From: an uncultured Rhodospirillales bacterium
Lineage (GTDB): Bacteria > Pseudomonadota > Alphaproteobacteria > Acetobacterales > Acetobacteraceae
Length of the DNA stretch: 33,105 nt
Assembly: GCA_903881515.1 (NCBI GenBank)
Contig: CAIRTN010000178.1
Span: 1 to 33,105 of the forward strand
Reading direction: 5' to 3'
Under the pieces are notes generated by a model. That model was not told the origin of the DNA. It saw only the letters and a program-made list of their open reading frames with translations, and searched no databases. The position numbers and the translations under genes are program-made. Below are positions 24,422 to 32,583 of the stretch, piece after piece (the first letter of the stretch is position 1; every line of letters begins with the position of its first letter).

Positions 24422-25341
24422 TCCGCTTTCTGGGACTCCGCCTGGCGCGCGCAATGCTGACGATCGTGCTGGTCGTCACTTTCGCCTTCGTCGTGCTGCG
24501 CATGTCGGGCGACCCGGCGATGACGATCATGTCGCCCGAGGCGCCAGCCGAGGCAATCGCGGCGTTCCGCAAGGCCTGGGGCCTGGATCAGCCGATCTGG
24601 CTGCAATACCTGCATTATTTCGGCGCCATCCTGCAAGGCGAGCTGGGCCAGTCCATGCGGGACGGCCGCCCGGCCCTGGTGCTCGTGGTCGAGCGTATCC
24701 CCGCGACCCTGCTGCTCACCGTCCCGGCATTGCTGCTGAAGATCGGTCTCGGGCTGCCCGCCGGCATCTACGCGGCGTTGCATCGTAATTCCCTGGCGGA
24801 CCGGATGGTGATGGCCGGCGCCGTCGCCGGCTTCACCGTGCCGAGCTTCGTGCTGGGCTTGCTGCTGGTGCTGCTGTTCGCGGTGCAGCTGGGCTGGCTG
24901 CCGTCGGGCGGGCAGGAAAGCTGGCGCAGCATGATCCTGCCGGTGATCACCCTGGGCCTCGGCGGCGCCGGCATCCTGGCGCGTTTCACTCGCAGCGCGA
25001 TGCTGGAGGTTCTTGGCCAGCCCTATATCCGCACCGCCTCGGCCAAGGGCGTGCCCTGGGCGCTGGTGGTGCGTGGCCACGCGCTGCCGAACGCCGCCAT
25101 CCCGACGGTGACGATCATCGGCTTCATGATCGGCTCGTTGATCGCCGGCGCCGTTGTGGTGGAGAGCGTGTTCTCCTGGCCCGGTGTCGGGCGGCTGCTG
25201 GTGGTGGCGGTGGCGAACCGCGACCTCGCCGTCGTGCAATGCATCCTGCTGCTGGTGGCGACGACGATGGTCAGCGCCAACCTGATCGTGGACCTGTTGT
25301 ATGGCGTGCTTGATCCGCGGCTGCGCGGGGGCGGGCACTGA
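24418..25341 (+). CDS. ABC transporter permease, DppB type
   Basis: A 307-residue permease with the N-terminal helix and extracytoplasmic loop of DppB proteins (MSGDPAMTIMSPEAPAEAIAAFRKAWGLDQPIWLQYLHYFGAILQGELGQSM). Five further helices follow, with the EAA-type loop near YIRTASAKGVPWALVVRGHALPNAAIPTVT. The end VVESVFSWPGVGRLLVVAVANRDLAVVQ is highly characteristic. Start and stop overlap the neighbours by 4 bases and 1 base. Confidence 0.95.
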   Translation: MIRFLGLRLARAMLTIVLVVTFAFVVLRMSGDPAMTIMSPEAPAEAIAAFRKAWGLDQPIWLQYLHYFGAILQGELGQSMRDGRPALVLVVERIPATLLLTVPALLLKIGLGLPAGIYAALHRNSLADRMVMAGAVAGFTVPSFVLGLLLVLLFAVQLGWLPSGGQESWRSMILPVITLGLGGAGILARFTRSAMLEVLGQPYIRTASAKGVPWALVVRGHALPNAAIPTVTIIGFMIGSLIAGAVVVESVFSWPGVGRLLVVAVANRDLAVVQCILLLVATTMVSANLIVDLLYGVLDPRLRGGGH

Positions 25342-26192
25342 TGTCTGCCACCACGATGACCGCGCCGCGCCAGCGGATACCCGTTCTGGTGCTGATCGCG
25401 ATGGCCTGGATCGCGACCATCCTGATGGTGGCGCTGTTCGCCGAAATGCTGCGGCCTTACGGCATCACCGCGATGGATCTGCGGGCACGCCTGACCCCGC
25501 CCGTCGGCTTCGGCGGCACCATCCGCCACCTGCTCGGCACCGACGAGCTCGGTCGCGACGTGCTGAGCCGGCTGATCGTCTCGGTGCGCATCAGCGTGCT
25601 GATCGCCTTCGGCGCCACCGCCATCGCCGCGCTGTTCGGCACCACTTTGGGCTTCCTGGCCGCGCATTTCCGTGGCCTGGTGGAGCAGGGAGTGCTGATG
25701 CTGATCGACTTCCAGGCCAGCATGCCATTCCTGATTGTGGCGTTGTCGGTGCTGGCGTTCTTCGGCAATTCGCTGCCGCTGTTCATCGCACTTATGGGGC
25801 TCTACGGCTGGGAGCGTCACGCCCGGATCGCCCGCGGCCTGGCGATCGCCGCCAATGCGCAGGGCTATGCGGCGGCGGTGCGGCAGCTCGGCGCGACGCC
25901 GGGGCGGATCTACTTGCGGCATCTTTTGCCGAACATCGCCTCGACCCTGATCGTGGCGGCGACCTTGTCCTTCCCCGAAGTCGTGCTGCTGGAAAGCGGG
26001 CTGTCCTTCCTCGGCCTCGGCGTGCAGCCGCCGATGACCTCACTGGGCAACATGGTCGGCTATGGCCGCGAGTACCTGACCCGCGCACCCTGGATCCTGC
26101 TGGCGCCCAGCAGCATCATCGTGATGACCACCCTTTCCGTCAGCCTCGTTGGCGACTGGCTGCGTGACCGATTGGACCCGACCCTGACATGA
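25341..26192 (+). CDS. ABC transporter permease, DppC type
   Basis: A 283-residue permease partner. It has the DppC pattern LLGTDELGRDVLSRLIVSVRISVLIAFGAT, a core of about five helices, and the cytoplasmic loop AAAVRQLGATPGRIYLRHLLPNIASTLIV. It ends with LLESGLSFLGLGVQPPMTSLGNMVG, then the typical C-terminal LVGDWLRDRLDP. The start shares one base with the DppB-type stop (TGATG). The stop overlaps the GDPD start in an ATGA, placing the phosphodiesterase in the same operon. Confidence 0.95.
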   Translation: MSATTMTAPRQRIPVLVLIAMAWIATILMVALFAEMLRPYGITAMDLRARLTPPVGFGGTIRHLLGTDELGRDVLSRLIVSVRISVLIAFGATAIAALFGTTLGFLAAHFRGLVEQGVLMLIDFQASMPFLIVALSVLAFFGNSLPLFIALMGLYGWERHARIARGLAIAANAQGYAAAVRQLGATPGRIYLRHLLPNIASTLIVAATLSFPEVVLLESGLSFLGLGVQPPMTSLGNMVGYGREYLTRAPWILLAPSSIIVMTTLSVSLVGDWLRDRLDPTLT

Positions 26193-26920
26193 GACCTATG
26201 ATTGCCTCGCATCGCGGCGGCTCGCTGCAATGGCCGGAAAATTCGCCCACGGCATTTCGCAACACCGCCGACCTGCCGGTGGACCAGGTGGAGTTTGACA
26301 TCCACCCCACCGCCGATGGTGAGATCGTGGTGATCCACGACGCCACGCTGGACCGCACCACCAACGCCAGTGGCCCGGTCGCGACACGCACCCTCGCCGA
26401 ACTGCGCTCGGTGACGCTCAACGGCACCGACGGCGAGAGCATGCTGACGCTGGCCGAGCTGATCGCGCTGTTCCGCCCGACGCCGATCACCCTGCGGATG
26501 GAAATCAAGCCCGATCCGCAACACCGCCCTTACCCCGGCCTGCTCCAGGCCGCACTCACTCAGTTGGACGCTAAGGGCATGCGTGCCCGCACCATCATCA
26601 CCAGCTTCCAGGCCGACACCGCCGCCGCGGCGGCCGCGACGCCTGGCCTCGCCGGCGCGATCTGGCTGGTCTCCCCGCTGGTGCAAGCGGACATTGGTCT
26701 CGACGGTATCGCGGCAGTTGCCGATGAAATGGATATTCGCCGACTCGGGCTTCGGATATCGCATCTCGATGCCAGCATGATGGCCGAGTTGCGCCTGAGG
26801 GGACTGCGCGTGGGCGCCTGGGCGGTAAATGACGCCGCAGCGATCAAGCGCGCCATCTCCCTCGGCGTCGATGTGTTCACCACCGACCTACCGTCGCTGG
26901 CGCTGGAACTCCGCGGCTAG
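26189..26920 (+). CDS. Glycerophosphodiester phosphodiesterase-family (GDPD) enzyme
   Basis: A 243-residue TIM-barrel phosphodiesterase without a signal peptide, so it acts in the cytoplasm. The catalytic set is visible: HRGG (His8, Arg9), PENSPTAF (Glu17), VEFDIHPTADGEIVVIHD (Glu35, Asp37 and His50), then TLDRTT. LRMEIKPD supplies another metal-site glutamate, and the end VNDAAAIKRAISLGVDVFTTDLP is typical. Family members split glycerophosphodiesters into an alcohol and glycerol 3-phosphate; AccF-type members split sugar phosphodiesters. Its ATG overlaps the permease stop, linking it to uptake of an intact phosphodiester. Its stop shares CTAG with the opposing PHP gene. Confidence 0.93.
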   Translation: MRPMIASHRGGSLQWPENSPTAFRNTADLPVDQVEFDIHPTADGEIVVIHDATLDRTTNASGPVATRTLAELRSVTLNGTDGESMLTLAELIALFRPTPITLRMEIKPDPQHRPYPGLLQAALTQLDAKGMRARTIITSFQADTAAAAAATPGLAGAIWLVSPLVQADIGLDGIAAVADEMDIRRLGLRISHLDASMMAELRLRGLRVGAWAVNDAAAIKRAISLGVDVFTTDLPSLALELRG

Positions 26921-27822
26921 CGATCGAACCAGAACGGATTGCTCCAGGCGCGCTTGCCGTTGGAGTCCATGACCACGACCCGACCGTAGGGGCTGTTGCG
27001 CAGCTTGCCCGCGGGCAGGCGCGCCGTGGTCAACCCGTCGCCGAACACCGTGGCACCGGCCGACCCCCGGCCCAGAAGCATCACCGTGCTGGCCGGGCTG
27101 CACTGCACCACGATCTCGTCGCCCTCATGGCTGATGCCGTGCAACTCCGGTCCCGTGCTGGAATAATACTGCCCGGCCTTCAGCGCCGCCAGCAGCGCAT
27201 CGGGCTCCAGCGACTCCGAGCGCACCATCACCCAGCCGCCGCAATAATCGTTGAACTTGAAATGCGCGTCGTCGGTGGCGCAGGCGTTCAGCCGATGCCC
27301 CTTCGCCAGCATGGTATCCAGCAGCCCCCAGCCATCGCCGCGATCATTCTCCAGCGCCGATTGGTGATTGTAGACCTCGACCGCATGCGCGCACGCGATC
27401 GACTCGCCATCCTCGATCGTCAGCCCGTACCAGGCCGGATGCGCGATGGCGACAAACGCACCCGCGGCGGCACAGCGCGCGGCCAGCGCCGGGCCATGTT
27501 CGCCGGGCGGCGTCGGCGCAAAATCCAGCGGCAGCCCGACCGACAGAATGTGCCAGGTCTCGCCCAGCGACGTCGCCGGCGCATGCACCTCGGCGCCGAT
27601 CAGCGTGGTGAAACTGTTGGTGCGGAACGGCCGCGTGTCGGTCACCGGGAAGCCGAACTTCGCCATGAAATGATCGGTCAGGGCGAGAAAATCGTAGCCC
27701 GCATCACGATAAAGCGCACAGACTTCGGCCGGCCCCAGCACCGCGTCCGACGCGGTGGAGTGCGTGTGCAGGTTACCCTTGTAGAACCGTCCTGGACCGT
27801 CGAACGCAGCGATTATCGTCAA
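26917..27822 (-). CDS. PHP-domain metal-dependent hydrolase (CehA/McbA-like)
   Basis: A 301-residue protein with a polymerase-and-histidinol-phosphatase domain. Metal ligands are seen in NLHTHSTASDA (His19, His21, Asp26), LALTDHF (Asp50, His51), GAEVHA (Glu78, His80), IAHPAWYG and DDAH. A beta-rich C-terminal part (about 220-301) follows. This layout fits the CehA/McbA group, whose members hydrolyse phosphoesters or carbamates; the substrate here is unknown. The start is TTG with GGAG 8 bases upstream; the nearby ATG is out of frame. It is the second gene after the OlsB-like gene, 19 bases apart. Confidence 0.82.
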   Translation of the reverse strand: MTIIAAFDGPGRFYKGNLHTHSTASDAVLGPAEVCALYRDAGYDFLALTDHFMAKFGFPVTDTRPFRTNSFTTLIGAEVHAPATSLGETWHILSVGLPLDFAPTPPGEHGPALAARCAAAGAFVAIAHPAWYGLTIEDGESIACAHAVEVYNHQSALENDRGDGWGLLDTMLAKGHRLNACATDDAHFKFNDYCGGWVMVRSESLEPDALLAALKAGQYYSSTGPELHGISHEGDEIVVQCSPASTVMLLGRGSAGATVFGDGLTTARLPAGKLRNSPYGRVVVMDSNGKRAWSNPFWFDR

Positions 27823-27841
27823 GCCATTTGCTCCGTCTGGC

Positions 27842-28657
27842 TCAGGCGGCGTCGCTGAGCGGACGGTTATAATGGCGCAGATATCGCCGCGTCACCAGTT
27901 CGGTGCGCAACACGATGGCAACATCGGTGGTGTTGAACTGGGTATCGATCACCGCGCCATCGCCGACCCAGCCGCCGATCCGCAGATAACCCTTGATCAG
28001 CGGCGGCAGACTGATGAACGCCCGCCGCGCATCGAAATCGGCACCGCCCGTACGCTGCATCGCCACGAAGCGGTCCGGCAACGCCATCGGCCGCAGCGCT
28101 TCAGGCGCGAGATGGGTGTGATGCAGATAGGCCAGCTGATCGCCGATCCGCTCCGGGTCAATGCCCGGCAGGCTGGCGCAGCCGAACAGAATATCGATGC
28201 CGTGCAGATGGACATATTCCGCCAGCCCTCGCCACAGCATCTGCATCACCGTGCCCGAGCGATAACGCGGATGCACGCAGGACCGGCCAAGTTCCAGCAG
28301 CCGGTGCCCCCCGGCCAGCAACGGCTCCAGATCGAATTCGCCGGCCGAATAGAACCCGCCGGTGCAGGCCGCCGCCGCGCCATCGATCAACCGGTAGGTG
28401 GCAACGATGCCGCAGGGCAAATCGGCAGCCGTCTCGTCGATCACCACAAGATGCGCCGCAAACAGGTCGTAGCGGTCACGATCACGCCGCACGCTGCGGG
28501 TTGCGGCATCGGCGCTGGCGCCCATCTCCTCGTAGAAGATGGCATATCGCAGTGCCTGAGCGGCATCGATCTCGGCCGCCGTCAGCGCCAGGCGAACCGA
28601 GAAATTCCCGGCCCGAATTACGTCCAGCCCGAGATGGCGCGGCGCGATCATGTTCAT
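27842..28657 (-). CDS. OlsB-like N-acyltransferase (ornithine-lipid type)
   Basis: A 271-residue GNAT-fold acyltransferase. SVRLALTAAEIDAAQALRYAIFYEEMGA, HLVVIDE, GIVATYRLI and LLELGRSCVHPRYRSGTVMQMLWRGLAEYV match the group with OlsB, which adds a 3-hydroxyacyl chain from acyl carrier protein to the alpha-amino group of ornithine. This is the first step to phosphate-free ornithine lipids. GLPGID-type and LIKGYLRIGGWVGDGAVID stretches also fit. The related family includes hemolysin-like acyltransferases, so the acceptor is not proven. GGAGG stands 8 bases before the ATG. No olsA-type O-acyltransferase is in the window. It is divergent from the metallophosphoesterase across 215 bases. Confidence 0.78.
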   Translation of the reverse strand: MNMIAPRHLGLDVIRAGNFSVRLALTAAEIDAAQALRYAIFYEEMGASADAATRSVRRDRDRYDLFAAHLVVIDETAADLPCGIVATYRLIDGAAAACTGGFYSAGEFDLEPLLAGGHRLLELGRSCVHPRYRSGTVMQMLWRGLAEYVHLHGIDILFGCASLPGIDPERIGDQLAYLHHTHLAPEALRPMALPDRFVAMQRTGGADFDARRAFISLPPLIKGYLRIGGWVGDGAVIDTQFNTTDVAIVLRTELVTRRYLRHYNRPLSDAA

Positions 28658-28752
28658 GGCGGAGTCCTCCGGAAGGAACGTTGCACCGGCTCACGGCAGC
28701 GCAGGGTTCGAATTTCCATTCGATACCAGCCGATGGCGACGCGTTCGTGACG

Positions 28753-28809
28753 GTGCGATGAAGCTTTCATTGCGGCGATAGCCGGCGTCGTTCGTCATCA
28801 AAGCTTCAC
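28753..28809 (+). promoter_or_regulatory. Pho-box-like and inverted-repeat cluster in a divergent promoter region
   Basis: The 215 bases 28658-28872 hold no gene. Two weak Pho-box-like elements (7-mer, 4-base gap, 7-mer) occur. At 28753-28770, GTGCGAT then CTTTCAT agrees at about 10 of 14 positions with CTGTCAT-N4-CTGTCAT; at 28792-28809, TCGTCAT then GCTTCAC agrees at about 9. The same stretch contains a 9-bp perfect inverted repeat, TGAAGCTTT (28759-28767) and AAAGCTTCA (28800-28808). A -10-like TATACG lies at 28832-28837. These were scored by eye and are suggestive only. Confidence 0.3.
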
Positions 28810-28872
28810 TCGCAGACGCGATCCCCCGCCCTATACGCCCCGCGGCCATATCGGCTTCGTGGAAGGCGCGGC

Positions 28873-29697
28873 ATGCGAATCATCCAGATCTCAGATACCC
28901 ATCTCTCCCCCACCCACGGCTTCTTCGCGGCCAACCTCGCCGCGACCGCGCGCTGGCTGGCAGCGGACGATCCGGCGTTGATCGTGCACACTGGCGACCT
29001 CAGCATGGATGGCGCCGGCACCGCGGAAGAACTGGCGGCGGCGGCGAAATGGAGCGGTTGCTTTGCGCCTCTGGTGCTCAGCGTACCGGGCAATCACGAT
29101 GTCGGCGATCACGCCGCGATCAAGCCGACACAAACCGTCGACGACTCCCGGCTCGCGGCATGGCGCACCGCGGTGGGCCCAGATCGTTGGTCGCTCGACC
29201 GTGGCGGCTGGCGCCTGGTAGGGCTAAACGCGATGCTCCTCGGCACAGGACATGCCGAGGAGGACGCGCAGTTCGCCTGGCTGGAAGCCACACTGAATAC
29301 GGCCTTGCCGGTGGCGCTATTCCTGCACAAACCGCTCTTCATCGAGGACCCCGCCGAAGGCCCGCACGGCTACTGGACGGTCACGCCCGAGCCACGCCGG
29401 CGGCTGATGAGCCTGATGGCAGGTGCCAATGTGCGGTTGGTCGCCAGCGGGCATCTGCATGTGCATCGCCAGTTCCGTCACGGCGACATCGACTATGTCT
29501 GGGGCCCCGCTGCCTCCTTCGTCTGTGGCGACAGCCAGCCCGACCTGGGCGGCGCACGCAGCCTGGGCGCGGTCGAGCACGTCTTCGGCCCTGACAGCGT
29601 CACCAGCCGTTTCATCCGCCCTGAAGGGCTGGAGGACCTCACCATCGAACCGGTGCAGCACATCCTCTACCCCCGCCCGGCGGAGAAGGTGCAGTGA
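28873..29697 (+). CDS. Calcineurin-like metallophosphoesterase
   Basis: A 274-residue two-metal phosphoesterase of the CpdA/GpdQ/PlcP class. The five blocks are clear: ISDTHLS (Asp8, His10), HTGDLS (Asp42), PGNHD (Asn74, His75), FLHKPLF (His152) and SGHLHVH (His194, His196). There is no signal peptide. Enzymes of this class cleave cyclic nucleotides, glycerophosphodiesters or the head groups of phospholipids. The length equals that of Enterobacter GpdQ, but the substrate cannot be settled by motif. GGAAGG lies 6 bases before the ATG. The stop overlaps the GTG of a UgpC-like ATPase gene, so it heads the importer operon. Confidence 0.88.
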   Translation: MRIIQISDTHLSPTHGFFAANLAATARWLAADDPALIVHTGDLSMDGAGTAEELAAAAKWSGCFAPLVLSVPGNHDVGDHAAIKPTQTVDDSRLAAWRTAVGPDRWSLDRGGWRLVGLNAMLLGTGHAEEDAQFAWLEATLNTALPVALFLHKPLFIEDPAEGPHGYWTVTPEPRRRLMSLMAGANVRLVASGHLHVHRQFRHGDIDYVWGPAASFVCGDSQPDLGGARSLGAVEHVFGPDSVTSRFIRPEGLEDLTIEPVQHILYPRPAEKVQ

Positions 29698-30851
29698 AAC
29701 CACCTGCGCTGCACCTGAAGGCGATCGGCAAAGCCTTCGGGGAAACGCGGGTGCTGAGCGGCATCGACCTCACCGTCGCGCCGGGCGAGTTCATCGCCCT
29801 GGTCGGCCCGTCCGGCTGCGGCAAGTCGACGCTGCTGCGCATTGCCGCCGGGCTGGAAAGCCCCGACGAGGGCAGCGTCGTGCTCGACGGCCGCGACGTC
29901 ACCGCGATCCGCGCGGCCGATCGCGACATGGCGATGGTGTTCCAGTCCTACGCGCTCTATCCGCATCTGACCGCACGGCAGAACATGGCCCTGCCGCTGG
30001 TGATGCGCCGGATGACGGCGCGCGAGCGCTTGCCGCTGCTCGGTCGCTTTCTGCCCGGCGTGCGCGCCAAGCTGTCGGCGATCCGCGAGGAAATCGAAGC
30101 CGCCGCCACCATGCTGAAGATCGCGCCGTTGCTGGAGCGCAAACCGGCGCAGATGTCCGGCGGACAGCGCCAACGCGTGGCGCTCGGCCGCGCCCTGGTG
30201 CGCCATCCCCGTGCCTTCCTGATGGACGAACCACTGTCCAATCTCGACGCCGCCCTACGTGTGCATACCCGCAGCGAGATCGTCGACCTGCACCGTCGCG
30301 CCGGCGTGGTCACGCTCTACGTGACGCATGACCAGGAAGAGGCACTGGGCATGGCCGACCGTGTCGCGGTGATGCTGGGCGGGCGCATTCTGCAAGTGGC
30401 AGCGCCCGACGTGATCTATCGCGATCCGCAGCACATCGATGTCGCCAGCTTCATCGGCAGCCCGCGCATCAACCTGCTGCCGGCCAGCGTCGATGCCGCT
30501 GGCCGCGCGCAGTGCGGCACCCACATCATGGCTGACGGCATCGACTCGCCCACCAGCAGCCAGGTGCGTCTGGGCGTGCGCCCGGAGCACCTGCGATTGG
30601 ACAGTGAGGCCCGGCCCTGGAGCCTACCGGTGGCGATCGAGCGCATCGAGTTTCTCGGCGCCGGCGCCCTGGTGCATTGCCGGGCGGAAGGGCTGCAAGA
30701 CCCGCTGATCGCCAGCGTCCCGCCGGCGCGCGCCGAGGCTCTGCGGCATCGCCCGATCCTGCACGCCTCGGCGAACTCGCTGCTGGTGTTCGACAGCGCC
30801 GGGGCCCGTGTTGGCCAGCGGCAGATCGCGGCATGCCATGCCGCGGAGTGA
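29694..30851 (+). CDS. ABC transporter ATPase, UgpC/MalK type
   Basis: A 385-residue ATPase with a C-terminal regulatory OB-type domain. Walker A is GPSGCGKST at 38-46, the Q-loop FQSYALYPHLTARQN (83-97), signature MSGGQRQRV (154-162), Walker B FLMDEPLSNLD (175-185) and switch His212. The tail has VYRDP-like VIYRDPQHIDVASFIGSPRINLLPA and LGVRPEHLRL, as in UgpC/MalK. An insertion of about 18 residues relative to MalK lies in the helical subdomain (about 107-127, RMTARERLPLLGRFLPGVRA). The start is GTG overlapping the phosphoesterase stop, with GGAG about 8 bases before it. It is expected to bind the two permeases encoded next. Confidence 0.93.
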   Translation: MKPPALHLKAIGKAFGETRVLSGIDLTVAPGEFIALVGPSGCGKSTLLRIAAGLESPDEGSVVLDGRDVTAIRAADRDMAMVFQSYALYPHLTARQNMALPLVMRRMTARERLPLLGRFLPGVRAKLSAIREEIEAAATMLKIAPLLERKPAQMSGGQRQRVALGRALVRHPRAFLMDEPLSNLDAALRVHTRSEIVDLHRRAGVVTLYVTHDQEEALGMADRVAVMLGGRILQVAAPDVIYRDPQHIDVASFIGSPRINLLPASVDAAGRAQCGTHIMADGIDSPTSSQVRLGVRPEHLRLDSEARPWSLPVAIERIEFLGAGALVHCRAEGLQDPLIASVPPARAEALRHRPILHASANSLLVFDSAGARVGQRQIAACHAAE

Positions 30852-31722
30852 CCCGCATGAAAGCCGCGCGGCCTGGTTTCTGTGCGGGCCGACGCTGCTG
30901 CTCATGCTGCTGCTGCTTGTGCTGCCGACCATCGCGGTGTTCGTGCTGTCGCTCACCGATGCCGAACTCGGCGAACCCGTGGTGCATTTCCTCGGCCTGG
31001 ACGCCTATGCCGACCTGCTGACCGATCGCAGCTTCCTCGGTGCGTTCCGCCATACCGCGATCTATGTATTGCTGGTCGCACCTGCATCCGTGCTGATCGG
31101 CCTCGGCCTGGCGATGCTGATCGAGGCCGGGGCCGGCGGGCGCGCGTTCTTCCGCTCGGTCTACTTCCTGCCGGTGGTCTCGCTGGTCGTCGCCATGGCC
31201 AGCGTCTGGCAATACCTGATGCACCCCAGCTTCGGGCCGATCAACATCGCGCTGCGCATGCTGGGTTTCGCCGGGGTGAACTGGCTGGGCTCCAGCGACA
31301 ATGTGCTCGCCGCGCTGGCGGTGATCGGCGTGTGGCAGGCGGTCGGTTTCAACATGGTGCTGTTTCTCGCCGGGCTCACCGCGATCGACCGCACGCTCTA
31401 CGCCGCCGCCGAGATGGACGGCATCCGCTCGGCGTGGGACCGCTTTCGCGTGGTCACCTGGCCAATGCTGGGACCGACGACCCTGTTCGTCTCCACCATC
31501 TCGGTGATCAACGCGGTCAAGGTCTTCGAGACAGTCGCGACCTTGACGCAGGGCGGCCCGGCCAAGGCATCGGAAACGCTGCTCTGGGTGATCTACCAGG
31601 AAGGCTTCGTCTACCTGCATATTGGCTCCGCCTCGGCGATGGCGGTGGTGTTCATCGCGGTGCTGCTGTTCCTGCTGGTGATCCAGACCCGGGTGCTCGA
31701 CAAACAGGTGCACTACGGATGA
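30838..31722 (+). CDS. ABC sugar-type transporter permease, UgpA-like
   Basis: A 294-residue MalF/UgpA-type permease. Six membrane segments are visible, starting AAWFLCGPTLLLMLLLLVLPTIAVFVLSL. The cytoplasmic EAA loop is in LYAAAEMDGIRSAWDRFRVVTWPMLGPTTLF, the family signature. The chosen ATG lies inside the last codons of the ATPase gene (14-base overlap); another ATG at 30857 is out of frame. The C-terminus (VLLFLLVIQTRVLDKQVHYG) is typical. Its stop overlaps the next start (ATGA). Confidence 0.93.
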   Translation: MPRSDPHESRAAWFLCGPTLLLMLLLLVLPTIAVFVLSLTDAELGEPVVHFLGLDAYADLLTDRSFLGAFRHTAIYVLLVAPASVLIGLGLAMLIEAGAGGRAFFRSVYFLPVVSLVVAMASVWQYLMHPSFGPINIALRMLGFAGVNWLGSSDNVLAALAVIGVWQAVGFNMVLFLAGLTAIDRTLYAAAEMDGIRSAWDRFRVVTWPMLGPTTLFVSTISVINAVKVFETVATLTQGGPAKASETLLWVIYQEGFVYLHIGSASAMAVVFIAVLLFLLVIQTRVLDKQVHYG

Positions 31723-32555
31723 TCGGCCGTTCATCCCCCCTGCTGCGCGGCCTGCGGCTGCTGGTGCTGACCTTCGGCGCCGGCGTCATCCTGTTCCCGT
31801 TCATCTTCATGATTTCCACATCCTTCAAGCCCCAGGCCGAGGTTTTCTCCGCCGGCCTGTCGCTGATCCCCACCGGATCGGCCGCGCTCGACAACTACAC
31901 CAAGGCGCTGACCCGCATCCCGATGGGCCGCATCCTGCTGAACGGCGTCGTGGTCTGTGCCGCGATCGTGCTGTTTCAGATCGTGTTCGCGCTGCCGGCC
32001 GCCTACGCCCTCGCCAAGCTGCGCTTCCGCGGGCGGGAGATACTGTTCGGCCTGGTGCTGCTTGGCCTGCTGGTGCCGATCCACGCCATCTCGATACCGC
32101 TCTATGCCGCGGCCCGGATGCTCAATCTGCTGAACACGCTGGCGGTGCTGATCATTCCGTTCACCCTGTCGGTGTTTGCGATCTTCCTGTTCCGTCAGTT
32201 CATCAGGGCGATCCCCGACGACCTGATCCACGCCGCGCGCAGCGACGGGCTGAGCGAGGCGGCGATCGTCTGGCGCATCATCCTGCCCAACGCCTGGCCT
32301 GCGGCATCGGCCTTCGCGATCTTTTCCGTCGTCGCGCACTGGAACGATCTTTACTGGCCGCTGATCGCGATCTCCAAAACCCAGCTCGCCACCCCGCCGC
32401 TCGGACTGCTGTTCTTCCGCGCCGCCGAGGTCGGCGATGACTACGGCGCGCTGATGGCGGCGACCGTGGTGATCACCACACCGCTTGTCCTGTTCTTCCT
32501 GTTTGCCCAGCGCCTGTTCATCGAAGGCGTGACCATGACCGGTCTCAAGGGCTGA
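31719..32555 (+). CDS. ABC sugar-type transporter permease, UgpE-like
   Basis: A 278-residue MalG/UgpE-type permease. It opens with a helix followed by FMISTSFKPQAEVFSAGLSLIP, a standard feature of this subunit, and has LPAAYALAKLRFRGREILFGLVLLGLLVP. The EAA loop is DDLIHAARSDGLSEAAIVWRIILPNAWPA. The end QRLFIEGVTMTGLKG is the near-universal C-terminus of the family. It forms the translocation pore with the preceding UgpA-like protein. Confidence 0.95.
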   Translation: MIGRSSPLLRGLRLLVLTFGAGVILFPFIFMISTSFKPQAEVFSAGLSLIPTGSAALDNYTKALTRIPMGRILLNGVVVCAAIVLFQIVFALPAAYALAKLRFRGREILFGLVLLGLLVPIHAISIPLYAAARMLNLLNTLAVLIIPFTLSVFAIFLFRQFIRAIPDDLIHAARSDGLSEAAIVWRIILPNAWPAASAFAIFSVVAHWNDLYWPLIAISKTQLATPPLGLLFFRAAEVGDDYGALMAATVVITTPLVLFFLFAQRLFIEGVTMTGLKG

Positions 32556-32583
32556 TCGTTCCCCCCGAAAAGGAGATGGCTGC

